From Ilex aquifolium (Eukaryota; Streptophyta; Magnoliopsida; Aquifoliales; Aquifoliaceae), in the NCBI GenBank assembly GCA_951799425.1, contig OX637394.1:8877501-8941500 (forward strand): a DNA stretch of 64,000 nucleotides, in the 5' to 3' direction. Shown here one piece after another: positions 48,047-59,383 of this stretch; within the stretch, counting starts at the first letter, position 1; each line of letters begins with the position of its first letter. The notes under the pieces are model-generated. The model was not told the DNA's origin. It saw only the letters and a program-made list of their open reading frames with translations, and did no database searches. Made by a program: the position numbers and the translations under genes.

Positions 48047-48413
48047 TTATTTTTCTGTGAGATGGTCGATTTTTCGAAGTTCTTTGTAGAGCTCACCACC
48101 ATGGGCATACTCCAAAATCAAGTAAATTCTCTCTAAAACGTGAAACCAACTGAAGAGTCTCAAAACATTGGGATGACGAAGACTGGTCTGGATCTCCATC
48201 TCTCTCCTCAACTGGTGGTGCAACCTGTACTTCTCTATCTGTTCTTTGAATATCACCTTCAATGCCACTATATACTTGCTCTGTAACAAGAAACCAAAAT
48301 TTTCAATTCCATGGCAATGGAAATCAAATTCCTCTCCAGAATCTATGTTTTTCGATCTCAAAGTCTTGCAAGGACCATTGTTTTTGGGGCTTCTTTTCAG
48401 TTTGGGAAGGCAT
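48047..48413 (-). pseudogene. Aurora-kinase (AUR3-like) 5' gene fragment
   Basis: On the minus strand the first exon piece starts at the ATG at 48413 ([20 protein letters not shown]). After a deletion that removes the glycine loop and a short intron (acceptor TTACAG at about 48285), the second piece reads [55 protein letters not shown] and [12 protein letters not shown], ending at LTEK then a stop. These match the N-lobe of plant Aurora 3 kinases. The catalytic loop and C-lobe are absent, so it has no kinase function. A host gene at another locus is the likely source. Confidence 0.88.
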
Positions 48414-48894
48414 TTGCTGGAAATTGATTTGAAGCCACAGTTGAGGATTGGAAGTATGTGTGTGTGTGTATGCGCATGTGAGAGAGAGAGGAGGAGGAGG
48501 AAGAGGAGGTGGTGGTGGTGTGGAGACGGCGATGGGGGTGGTTAACTGTTATGATGGTAATGGTGGATTTGGGGCAAATATAAATGGAATTTACATTAAT
48601 ATGTTCTATAAAAAATTCTAGTATTTAACTTAGGAAAATTTGGAGGCCGGTCCCCCTATATGGACTTTTTTTGAATTAAGTCCGTCAAGGAAACTTATTT
48701 GTTATGAAATCCGATTTTTGTCAATTTTACCAAATTATCCATTCCCTTTAGAAGTGAAGTAATACTAAATATTAAAAACTCTTAAATTTTAGGAGTTTGA
48801 CTAATATTAAAAAAATTTATCTCTCATATCTATCTATATCTATATATAGGTTAGAACTATATCTCTCTCATATATATATATATAGTAACATTAA

Positions 48895-49340
48895 AAATAA
48901 AAAATAGTAACATTCAAATAAAAAAAAAAAAACCATTTAAATACAAAAAATAATACCATTTAAATACAAAAAAAAAAAATAGTAACATTTAAACATAAAA
49001 AAATAGTAACATTCAATATTAATATTTTTAAAAAATAACAATAGTAACATGTTCAACAAAAATAGTAACATGTTTAACAAAAATAGTAATATACTTAACA
49101 AAAACAGTAACATGCTCAACAAAAAAATAGCAATATGGAACATTGAATAAAATTGAAAATAAAAATAGTAGCATTCAAACTCATAACTAGAGGAATAAGC
49201 CTCCAATTTTTCAGCATCCAAAAAAGTAACACTGAAAAAGTAATAATATGCTCAATAAAAAATAGTAACACGAAAAAAAATAGTGCATGGTCAATTAGAA
49301 AAAAATAGTAACGTGGTCAACAAAAAACGTAGTAACATGA
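48895..49340. repeat. Array of taacat short repeats
   Basis: About 20 loosely spaced copies of aatagtaacat (or close variants) are separated by A-rich or taac-rich spacers. This is a decayed minisatellite within the Pack-MULE. The spacers are neither equal in length nor unique, so it is not a CRISPR-like array. Confidence 0.7.
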
Positions 49341-49578
49341 AACATTGAAAAAAATTGGGGATTATTTATCAAAAAAAAAATTGGGGATCAAACTAATAAC
49401 ACATTGAGCAAATTTTTCAACATTTTTTTCTGAAAACCAACGACATATAAGTTCATGATGACCAAAACGCAGTAGAAGATATGATAGTTATTGATGATAT
49501 TCCAAACCCTACTAATTTTGATGCTATGGAGGAAGAAATGATATCTAAGGAGAAAGATTTGTTGTATTGGAGTGATGA

Positions 49579-51803
49579 TGTAACACTCCAACCCGGGGTA
49601 CAATATCTGTAATCCTGCTTATTTTTGTCATACACCTTTCTTTATGTAAAAATAAGCATATATAAAAAAAATCATATAATTCCGTAGTGGTACGGCTTGC
49701 CATGAGCCCTGCTTATTTATAGACCGTAATATTGATCTCAAGAATATGACATAGAATAATACAATTTAAATTTAAAGGTCATATTAAAATAAATCCCATG
49801 ATGACATCCCAATTGACCCTCTAGACTCGGCAATGGACTCCTCACGTCTTTATGGTTTTTCCTGAAAAGTCATTAAGATCATTAGTAAAAAAAAGATGCA
49901 ATTAATATTTAAGAGCACAACAAGTGATAAAGAAAACTTTTTTTTTTATTTAGGAACAACCTTAACCACGAATTAGATACTTACTTTCAAATTACACTTC
50001 ACCTCATATACATTTGTTTACATCGCATAGACATAACATGTATATATCACATCGACAAAATATACAACACATATATTTACTTCCACATAATTAAATTATT
50101 CCTCACAAAGAATACCCCACACGCGCACAAACTAATCGCCTTGTAAACAACAACCGCCACACAGGCTATATTTAGTTGTGCAAATTCTTGCGCCACATAG
50201 GCCACATGTATCGCAAGCTAGATATCATTCATCAGTGGGACAACCCAAACCACATTAATGGTTTTCCTTCAGATGACCCACATCACTGAGAGTTTTTGAT
50301 CACGTTACTTAGACGACTCCACCACATAATCAAATCCCGTCACATAAACAACTCAAGCCATAAAAATACTTCCTGTTACTTAGACCACTGAAATTACATA
50401 ATCCTCTCTCGTCATTTAAACGACTCTCGTAATGTACCGTGTGTCCCCGATCAAGTAATTAGTCCCAACAATAACCATAGTAAAAACTTATGTTTAAAAG
50501 TCTAATAAATTATCACAAAAAGTTGTAGGATAGTGCACCTAACTCGAGTAAAAATCTACATCCATGTCGATTCCTTCAGCCGGGTCCTTTAGCGAGATGT
50601 TCCTTGATGTAGATATTTCTGACCCTACCACACATATAATTATAATTGCGTTCGAGCATTTTACATGTATCCGTTAATGTCCTAAATACTTAATTTATAT
50701 GTGCATACTCACACTTACTCCAACATAATTTATATGTTATAAGACCCGATCAATCTCTTTCCTAAGCTCAAGTGGATCGCTATTAATATTTTAAGTATTT
50801 AAATTATTTTCACGTTAATTATATAAAGAGACTAACTTCACTATTATAGAGTAATTTCCTAACTAGAAATAAATCATAATATGTTCTACAAATCCTTGAT
50901 AATTGCCTTAAAATCTCAATTAAAATAATCAACTCGAACTAATTAAAATAATCAACTCGAACCAATTGAAGTAATCTACTTAAAATAATCTACTCGCCTA
51001 GAGTATAACAACCTATTCAACCGGGTAAATTAATCCATTCGATTCGATTAAATATGTCTACTTGTGCCGAATAAAATAATCTACTCGACCCAAATTTTCC
51101 TACAACATAAAATTCATAAATTTTAGAGATTATCCACTAATATTTCTTTTTACCAGAATTCCATTGAAATCTTTGACTACATAACTAACAATTCAATACT
51201 TCAATGAATTAAAATCACTCGTACACTAGTATAGTTTAATCCTATGAAATGCATAGTTTAAAAATTATTCTTGCATTTAATTTATTCCCATATAGCTATG
51301 GAAATGTAACAAAAGACATGCTATTTCTTACCTTACATGGGGATGCATATCCAAACCCCCAAATTTTCCAACATTGAATTCTTTCCAACCCTTTCTTTTG
51401 CTTCTTCTTTTCCCTTCCTTCTTCTTTTACTCTCCCTCACTCTCTGTTTCACGCAAGCAGGACCACACACACACACTATTTTATCTTTTACACACACACG
51501 GCTACACTCAAGTTACACACACACACTTCTTCACTCTAAAACACACACACTCACACTCGGCACTCACACACATAGCCACTTAACAGCCCACATGACTCAC
51601 CAACTTCATATGCTAACAAATGTAAAAATGGTGCATGCAAAGTTAATAATTATGCTTGCCTCCCCCTAAATTCTTACGTGATTTCAAAATCAACCCAATA
51701 CTATTTTCATACACAAAATTCCATCTAATAACTAATTTCACATAATTGCAATTAGTCCACATGATTATACTAATATGTATGCAATGTATGATTGGGTCTC
51801 ACA
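49579..51803. mobile_element. Solo LTR (about 2.2 kb) nested in the Pack-MULE
   Basis: It begins TGTAACACTCC and ends GGGTCTCACA. Perfect 5-bp target duplications, gatga, lie at 49574-49578 and 51804-51808. TG...CA ends with a 5-bp duplication mark an LTR. No retrotransposon genes are present, so it is a solo LTR. The ca-rich 51450-51590 stretch gives low-complexity reading frames only. Confidence 0.82.
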
Positions 51804-52514
51804 GATGATCTTCTTCTAACGAGAGAGAGAGAATATAAATTTCAATTTATGAGTGAATTAAGATATAATAATTTATAATTTAAGAAATTAATTTAAAGCT
51901 ACTTTCAAGGTCTTTAAGGTTTCTATAATTGAACAAAATAACATTGTTAAGAGTATTTTTTGGATTTAAAAAAATAATAGACTTAAGTATTTATTAGTAA
52001 AATAAAAAAACGTACTTATCACCAAATAAGTTTTATTGCTGAACTCAAGTCATTATAAGTCCATTAAAGAGGACTCAACCCCAATTTTTACTTTAACTTA
52101 TTAATTTGATAGATTATGAAATATAAAATAGAAAAATGATAAATGAGGGATGAAATAAATTATGGGGTAAGGAGAATAAATATTTGAATTTTTAAACTTA
52201 ATTTTGAAGGGTATTTTTTGTATTCTATATATTATTATTTATCACATCAGCTTTGACCGTGAACTATTCTAATGTCTGTTAGTTAGGGAGGTGTAGTTGT
52301 TATACGTTTTAAATGTCGAGGGAGTTGTGTGTAAGTTTTCAAACGTGAGGGGTGTCCATATAATAAAATCACATGTCAGGGGGTGTGAGTATAATTTACC
52401 CAAAGATTTATAACTTTTGACGTCAAATTATAATTTTTTGAGGGTCAATTACACCAAATTGTAACTTGATTCCTGAAAAATTATATTTCGCTATATTGAA
52501 AAATATTTTTGTAG

Positions 52515-53225
52515 TAAACCTCAAATGATAGTTCAAGTGATAATAGAAACGAACTGTAAATTCGGACGTCTTAAATTCGAATCTTGGCAACTATGCCTGT
52601 CAATGGAACGAATTTTAATTCGGATCCGAGTTCATTTACCAGAATATTGATTAATATTTTAATATGTTTATACGAATCCGATCCAATAAAAAAACGATTC
52701 GATATGTATACATACATACATACATACATACATATTTAATTGAGAGAAATTATTGTATATATATTCATACTTAGTTAGATTATTAATCAAATTGACATAA
52801 AATTAAACATAAATTATTGAATAGAATGATTGGTTGATTAATTTAAGTTGAAAGTTAACTTAAATTTTGTAAAATTATTATTTTTTTATGAAATTTTGTT
52901 AGGATTCAAATTTTAAGATCGGATTGGGTAATCGGATCATATATCCAATTATTAATCGATACATATATGAATTAAAATTTTGAAATCTGTATAATAAACG
53001 GATCAAATTTGAAACTCGATTTTTTTATCGGATTAAGATCCGATCCGTTAATAGCCCTATTAGCAACTCCTTGGAGTTAAACCATGAGAAATTTATCCCT
53101 CATGAATACCCTAGTCCTATTATGGATGTCTTGCCTTTGATCGGACTGGGAAAGAGATTAGTCAAGATGCGTGTAAACTGATCCGAATATCCCTTACCGT
53201 TTAACTAAAAAAAATAAAAAAACGT
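52515..53225 (+). mobile_element. SINE split by a small hAT element
   Basis: The left half has an A-box-like agttcaagtgataatagaaa (about 52532) and a B box aattcgaatct. The right half resumes with the body and ends in an A-rich tail (about 53208-53222). The hAT element at 52592-53059 interrupts it. The pieces join smoothly once the insert and one target copy are ignored. Confidence 0.7.
52592..53059. mobile_element. Small hAT element inside a SINE
   Basis: Ends are TATGCCTGTCAATGG and, inverted, TAGGGCTATTAACGG (11 of 15). Flanking 8-mers are ttggcaac (52584-52591) and ttagcaac (53060-53067), 7 of 8. Subterminal cggatc/gatccg motifs are frequent. A short cata repeat lies at about 52709-52731. 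It is 468 bp with no coding content. Confidence 0.78.
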
Positions 53226-53529
53226 GGATGACATATATACAATTACAAAGTTACAATAAAGACATACAATCATACAAATAGAAGTGGTGTCAAAAATAAT
53301 GATATAATAAAAAATAGTGAATTTAATTCTGAACAATAAAAAATAGAGAAAATTTCAGTCACACCCCTTATAGTTTATCATATCTTCAAAGACACCCCTC
53401 TATTATCAAAAACATCACTGACACCCCTTTTAGTATATATTTAAACATCACTAACACCCCCTTTCATTAAACCACCATTTATAATAAAAATAAATTATCT
53501 AAAATACCAAAATTGTCCCTACATAAACT

Positions 53530-53664
53530 CCAAACAATCTTTTTACATAAAATTCGATTAAAATCCGAGCCGATTAAAATTTATTTTTCTACATATTAAA
53601 ATTCAAGCTAATTAAAAATTTTTTTTGTACATATTAAAATTTGAGTGGATTAAAATTCGATTCG
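53530..53664. repeat. gattaaaattcga tandem array, left part
   Basis: Imperfect units of about 45 bp continue at 56117-56560 on the far side of the nested LTR. The array was therefore one block before the LTR landed in it. Confidence 0.7.
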
Positions 53665-56116
53665 TGTCACGCCCCATCCCGATCTCCCAAGGATGAGACG
53701 CGACTAGATTTTTGATACATCTATTTACATATATATAATCTGGATTAATAAAACACTAAATAATCTCACAGGTGCAACAACAACACCCATCACCTTAGTC
53801 ATTAAGCATGATAGTAATACCTAACTCATAACCTGTACCATATATAACACATGTACCATCCCTATTTTCAGGCCATATACATATACAAAATCCTACACCC
53901 ACATAGCATACATCACAAAGTATGCTTCTTGAGTCTGTTTACAATTATACACCATTAACCTGCTATAACAATCTTTCACTCAATATAATATACAACTCAA
54001 CAAATAATTATACAGACACTCAACCTACATCACTCACTCATTAAAACTAAATACATAATTAACAGACATACAACCTGAGCGGTATCACACTAACTTCGTT
54101 GGCTTATTCCGAACTGAATTCAACTTCACGAGATAATATTCAACCGACTGAACAGTGGACTGATCTACAACTCCCTCGATAGAACATGAAAGAGAAACTA
54201 TAGGGGTGTGAGATAAACCACACGCTTAGTGAGTATATATGCTATATATGAAATGAAAATGATAGTAATACACAGAAGTAGGTAGATACTACGTAGATAC
54301 ACGTATCAAACAACAACATCAATCCAATTCCAAAAAATTCACATGCCACAATACATCCATACCACCCCTCATCGAGTAGTCCATCCCACATGGATCCGTG
54401 TCTCCCGAACCTCCCGAGAACATCACAATGCTAGCACACCACTGCACGCCCAGTGATCAGGCATCGACGCTCCTATCTCAGACAGTGCGCCACATTCCTC
54501 AATACACAATACATAGTACAAAACATCATTCAATCACATAAACACATAGCACATAATCCTGGAGAAATGCTATTAAATTCTATCTTTACTATCATCTTAT
54601 AATAGCATTTTCAAAACATATAAAGATATACACTCACCTCAAGTGTACAGATCTACGGGCCTTCGGACTCACCGGTGGATCCCTTCGGTGTTACCGTATC
54701 TGTCTCAACACCGACTGCCCTACCTGTTCCACCTAACACATTTGTAATTACAATATCAATATGCTTATCACATTTAATAGTTTATCATGCACTAATGCAT
54801 GCAAGATAATTTAACCTAAAGTGCCCCCATAACTCGGTTACCGTACTGTTCACTCACATACTGACACATTAGATTTAGGGATCACATTTACTCCCCAAAT
54901 CTTCAAAATCACTCACATTAATCACAATTAGGATTAAGTAGGTCAAACACATTGACCTAGGGCCCATTTTCACACATTTCGACCCCGAATCCTAAAAATC
55001 GCACTTCCGACATTTCATACATTTCGAATCGGATATTATATTTATTTGCATTCAAAATTTACATTATCACATCAAGCATCAATTAAAAATGCAGCATGCA
55101 AAATTTTGGTTCAATTGGATTAAAATTCACACATGTGATAATAACATTTATAAATCAGGGTTTTAGCATTACCGACACCCATTTTCAACATCTATCGCAC
55201 TTTTTTGTTTAAAACAGCCAAACTTAAACTCACACACACATTTAATCATGCTAAACAACCCCTTAATTGAACCCTTAAACCCTCAATTTCACTCCCATAA
55301 ATTCGGTTTCAACCTAGCCCACTAAAAGCATCCCGAACATCTCAAATGGTCATTTTCCACATTTTTCTCACCTCCGGTTTAATACTCATTTGAAACTCAT
55401 GCTTAACAGCCCTTTAATTACGTTTAATACACTTAATTAGACTCACAAAAATCTGTTTTGAAATTAAAATAAAACAGCCCATTAAATTAAAATAAAACAA
55501 CCCACACACACATACACACACGCTTAAAATTAATCACACGTACACACTCTTACCTTCGCTTGCTTCTTTCTTCTTCCCCACCTTCTTCTTGTTTTCTCTC
55601 ACTTTCGGTTTGGCATGGAGTTTCCCCAAAATTTCTTCCTTTTCTACCCTTTCTTCTCCCTCTCCATTTGAGCTAAAAATACCCACCAAGACTTGATTTC
55701 TCTCTCCCTCTCTTCCTCCTTGCTCTCGGCTCAAGTAGTCACACACACACATATTTTTTCTCTTTTTGTTTACTCTCCCTCACTCTCGATTTTCAGCAAA
55801 TTAAGAAAGAACACACACTGATTTATGTCTGAAACACACACACACTCTTCTACACTTTACATTACACACACACTCTACACCTTAAAAAAAAACACACACA
55901 CACACACACAGCCACCTAGCCCCCTAAATGACTCACCCACCTTACACTTTGACACGTGGAAGGATGACTCATCTAATCTAATAATTACACTTACTTCCTC
56001 TCAAGTTCGTAAGTGATTTCGAAATCAACCCACTACTATTTTCATAGTTTCACATAATTGAAATCTAACCCACATAATTATGCTAATATACATGCAATGC
56101 ATAATCGGGTCTCACA
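53665..56116. mobile_element. Solo LTR (about 2.45 kb), relative of 49579-51803
   Basis: It begins TGTCACGCCCC and ends GGGTCTCACA. Flanks are attcg (53660-53664) and atttg (56117-56121), 4 of 5. The last ~150 bp closely match the LTR in the Pack-MULE (atgcaatgcataatcgggtc vs atgcaatgtatgattgggtc). No retrotransposon genes are present. Confidence 0.8.
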
Positions 56117-56560
56117 ATTTGAATTGATTAAAATTTATTTTTTTACGTATAGAAATTCGAGCATATTTAAAGCTTTTTTTACGTATTAAAATTCGAGCCG
56201 ATTTGAGCTCTACTTGAATTGTTAGGCCCAATTAAAATTCTCTTCGAGTTGATTAAAATTTATATTTTTTTATTTATTAAAATTCGATTCAAGTTGATTA
56301 AAATTTATTTTTTATGTGTTAAAATTTGAGTCGATTAAAATTTATATTTTTTATATATTAAAATTCAGGCCAATTAAAATTTGATGCGAGTTGATTAAAA
56401 TTTGATTTGAGGCTAGAATAGAATTTTAATCACCTAAAATTTTAATAAGTAAAAAAAATATATAATTTTTAATCAACTCAAATTTTAATACATAAAAAAT
56501 AAATTTTAATTAGCTCGAATCGGATTTTAATCAGCCCAAATTTTAATACGTAAAAAAATT
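56117..56560. repeat. gattaaaattcga tandem array, right part
   Basis: Continuation of the array at 53530-53664. The later copies (from about 56420) are in inverted orientation, so the array folds on itself. Confidence 0.65.
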
Positions 56561-56767
56561 TAGAAAATAGAGGGGGTCTCATTAAAAATATATCTATCTA
56601 GAGAGGGTGTGGATGAAATTTTTCATAAAATATATCATAGGCAATTTAATAATATTACATTCTAATTAACACATTTAATCTGACAGGGAGTGTGAGTGAA
56701 GATTCGAAAAATAGAAAAAGTGTCATTGAAAATATGATAAATAGGCTGAAATTTTTCCTAAAAAATA

Positions 56768-57094
56768 TGAAATATTGTACTAAAAATAATTCTTCGATAC
56801 TATAATTGGACCGCAGTCGAAATTTTCAATTTGTATAAAGTCAACTTCTGTCGCTCCAACAAGCAAACCCTCACCTTGTATAGCGACAAACAAAGTTTCG
56901 AATTCAAACCGGAAAGCCCGCTGTGCAACGCAGCTGTTGACCTTACATTCTATAAGATGTTGTTCAGATTCAATATTGTTATTATAGTAGGAGAGTAGGT
57001 TTTGTGTGAATTGTTTGATCCTAATCTCCTCCAACAATCTAAAATCTACTTTAAAGAAGAAAGTAATAATTAGTCACTGTTCTTGTATCAAAAC
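56768..57094 (+). promoter_or_regulatory. Upstream region of the ENTH gene
   Basis: The stretch between the Mutator-like element and the ATG at 57095 should hold the promoter and leader. No motif could be fixed. A minus-strand reading frame at 56780-57037 has no recognised domain and is not called. Confidence 0.4.
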
Positions 57095-58459
57095 ATGTCA
57101 ATCTTGGGCAGCAACAGCAATGGTGCAGATATGGGTACACCATTTTTTCATGAATTCAAGAAACAAGCTTCTTTCTTTTTGAAGGAGAAGATCAAGACTG
57201 CCCGATTGGCTCTGACCGATGTTACTCCTGCTCAATTGTAAGTTTGTTGATTATGTAGTATACCAAATAAGTTGATGATCAGTTTAAATTATAGTGGCCA
57301 TTTTTTATCTGGGTTGTGTTTTCAAATGGGTCTTTGAAGATTGACAGAAGAAGCCACAAATGGAAATCCAGGGGGGCCGGACGCTCGTACGCTGAAGATG
57401 ATTTCCCGGGCTGCTTTTGAAGTTGATGATTACTGGAGAATCGTGGAGATCCTGCACAAGAGGTTTTTTTAATGGATAAAAAATCCGATTATTAATGGAT
57501 ACTGATGTGTTTGATCTTCTTGTTTCCATGTGTTTATAATATGCTGTTTCATTTTATTCGATTTATGATTCAGATTGTTGAGGTTTGATAGAAAAAATTG
57601 GAGACTATCCTACAAGGCTCTGATTGTTGTAGAGCACTTGTTGACCCATGGACCAGAGAGTGTTGCAGAGGAGTTTCAAAGTGATAAAGATGTTATAGGG
57701 GAGATGGGAAGCTTTCAACATATTGATGAGAGAGGGTCTTCATTTAATTTCCTTTTTTTTTTTTTTTTTTTTTTGGGTTTCTTGTGGCTTCTGTTTCTAA
57801 GTAGTGAGATTTATTGTTATCAATTTGGATTTTTGATGTGTAGATTCAATTGGGGGCTGAATGTCAGAAAGAAATCTGAGAGGATATTGAAACTGCTTGA
57901 AAAAGGGACACTTTTGAAAGAAGAGAGGAATCGAGCCCGGAAGCTAACCAGAGGAATTGAGGGGTTTGGGAGCTTCTGCCAGAGGACTACTTCAGGACAA
58001 GGAATTCTCAAGGACTCTTCATTGAAAACATATGGAAGGTGTAATTCTCAGTTTAACAATCATGGAAACCAGGAAGATCAGTTTTCCTACTCGAGCGACG
58101 AAAATCAGAACCAAACATGCCCTGAAAGATCACAGCAGATCCATGATGAGAAAGTCAATTCATTGTTCAGCAAGAAAGTGGAGAATTTAAACTTTTGTGA
58201 TAGTTTTAGTGGTCAACAGAAAGTCGAAAGCTTCGGTTCTGCAACGAGTCTGAAAGAAAATATGGCTCCTAGCAAAGAAATTTTCAATGGTGACTTGCAT
58301 GAATGGAGTTGCACCGGCGAGTCGAAGTCTCTTTTGAATGCAGAGAAAGATGGACCCAGGATTGGTAATTCTGAAGAAGATCACCCATTCAATGATGCTG
58401 AAAATCCAAGCAGTGTCTCATTGCTTTCCAGTACAGATCAAATCTTGCAAGCATGTTGA
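57095..58459 (+). CDS. ENTH-domain (epsin-like) protein
   Basis: Four exons, 57095-57237, 57340-57462, 57574-57735 and 57844-58459, all GT-AG with a continuous frame, give 347 aa. The ENTH domain fills about residues 18-165: FFHEFKKQASFFLKEKIKTA, LTDVTPAQLLTEEATNGNPG, AAFEVDDYWRIVEILHKR, RLSYKALIVVEHLLTHGPES, and FNWGLNVRKKSERILKLLEK. This fold binds phosphoinositides on endosome, Golgi or plasma membranes and helps clathrin-coat formation. The C-terminal ~170 residues are serine/asparagine-rich and look disordered. Unlike full epsins, there are no obvious ubiquitin-interacting motifs or repeated DPW/NPF motifs, though one NPSS is seen. The last intron holds a poly-T run at about 57758-57774. 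Related Arabidopsis proteins include the At1g08670 group, as I recall. Its cargo is unknown. Confidence 0.92.
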
Positions 58460-59383
58460 GAATCACTGAATCAAGGTGTGGTAATGAGGTTTTTGTTAGT
58501 CCTATCACCACGTATGTGGGATTCATAGCTATATTGTCTGTAATGTTGAAGTTATATCAGATGTGTGGTTTCTGTCATCATGTATACAGCAGTCACTGTT
58601 TGATTTTCTGTGGTGGATTTGTCAATACCAAGTTTTGTTGTGTTTGGTAAACGAATAGATAAAAAAAAAAATGCTTGTAAGCACTTATTAACTCAGTGGT
58701 GGTAGAGTAACGCCATGGTAAGGCGAGTAAATCGTCGGTTCAAATCCGATAAGGGACTTTTGACTTTTTTCATAGTTTTGTACCATCTTCTAAAGCTTGA
58801 AGAATTTCTAAAGGTCCGCGTATTCAGGCCACCAATAAGCCTCATTTTCTGTTGAAATTCAATCAGCTGCATGGTTCTAAGTTGGATTTGCTACTAGACC
58901 TCTGTGTTTTAGGATGACAATGATGCAAGTAAATTGCTTTTTATTTTGAACCAATTCGTGTAATGGAATTTACGATTAAACTTCGAACACTGTGGAATAC
59001 TGCAACACTGGTACAAAGTCCAAACTAAACTAAGGAATGTGTACAAAAACCATCAAGCCTAAAATGCAGAGGAGAGAATTACTGGCAAGAACAGTTCTTT
59101 CTCTTTTATCCTTCATGCCCCACCTCTTAATATTTGACTAACTACAGGGTGAATCTGCAACAGATTGACATAGTAACAGATGACAAGCATTGCCTTTCCT
59201 TCTCTGATTGCTTTCATAAGAATGCGTAACATGTAATCTGGCCAATTAGTGATTATGGCACGGTCAGCAAAGTGTCAACTGCTGCTTTTCTTGAATGATA
59301 TACACTAGTAAAGTAGGGACACCTCTAAGAACACCTTTATACATGAATGAGTACCAGGGATTACATACACCATGCTGGGGATT
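58460..59383. other. Convergent spacer between the ENTH and U-box genes
   Basis: It holds the 3' ends of two convergent genes and a plastid-derived tRNA copy (58681-58757). No other feature is seen. Confidence 0.6.
58681..58757 (+). pseudogene. Nuclear copy of plastid trnT-GGU, decayed
   Basis: The anticodon arm is cgcc-atggtaa-ggcg with anticodon GGT (Thr). The T arm is tcgg-ttcaaat-ccga. The overall sequence closely follows plastid tRNA-Thr(GGU) (aactcagtggtagagtaacg). Decay shows as an extra ggt in the D loop, an altered acceptor stem (GCACTTA against TAAGGGA) and changes in the variable region. It is probably a nuclear plastid insertion (NUPT) and unlikely to work as a tRNA. No longer flanking plastid DNA was recognised. 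Confidence 0.85.

Larger units (their letters stand above)
47346..52401. mobile_element. Pack-MULE carrying an Aurora-kinase fragment
   Basis: It has perfect 9-bp target duplications, aaagattta (47337-47345 and 52402-52410). Ends are GGATAAATTACACTCACACC and, inverted, GGGTAAATTATACTCACACC. The likeness continues for over 70 bp (ttttattacacggacacctc vs ttttattatatggacacccc). Inside are a piece of an Aurora-kinase gene, a short-repeat array and a nested 2.2-kb LTR. Without the LTR the element is about 2.8 kb. No transposase is seen, so it is non-autonomous. Confidence 0.92.
53346..56758. mobile_element. Mutator-like element, family C, with nested LTR
   Basis: Perfect 9-bp target duplications, taaaaaata, lie at 53337-53345 and 56759-56767. 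Ends are GAGAAAATTTCAGTCACACC and, inverted, GGAAAAATTTCAGCCTATTT; the similarity goes on through tatcatatcttcaaagacacc. A 2452-bp LTR sits in it; the element alone would be about 956 bp. Both inner flanks carry a tandem array of about 45-bp units containing gattaaaatttattttt and attaaaattcgagc. Confidence 0.9.

Noticed and set aside
48895..49340. Regularly recurring taacat motif resembling a spaced repeat array
   Set aside because: Spacers are not equal or unique, the repeat is very short and the context is a plant transposon. It is a decayed minisatellite, not a CRISPR array.
51337..51669. 110-residue reading frame with hydrophobic N-terminus
   Set aside because: It lies within a solo LTR and most of it is translated cacaca repeat.
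55534..56016. Reading frames on both strands in the second LTR
   Set aside because: They are low-complexity (E/K/G or T/H runs), inside an LTR and without homologues that I recognise.
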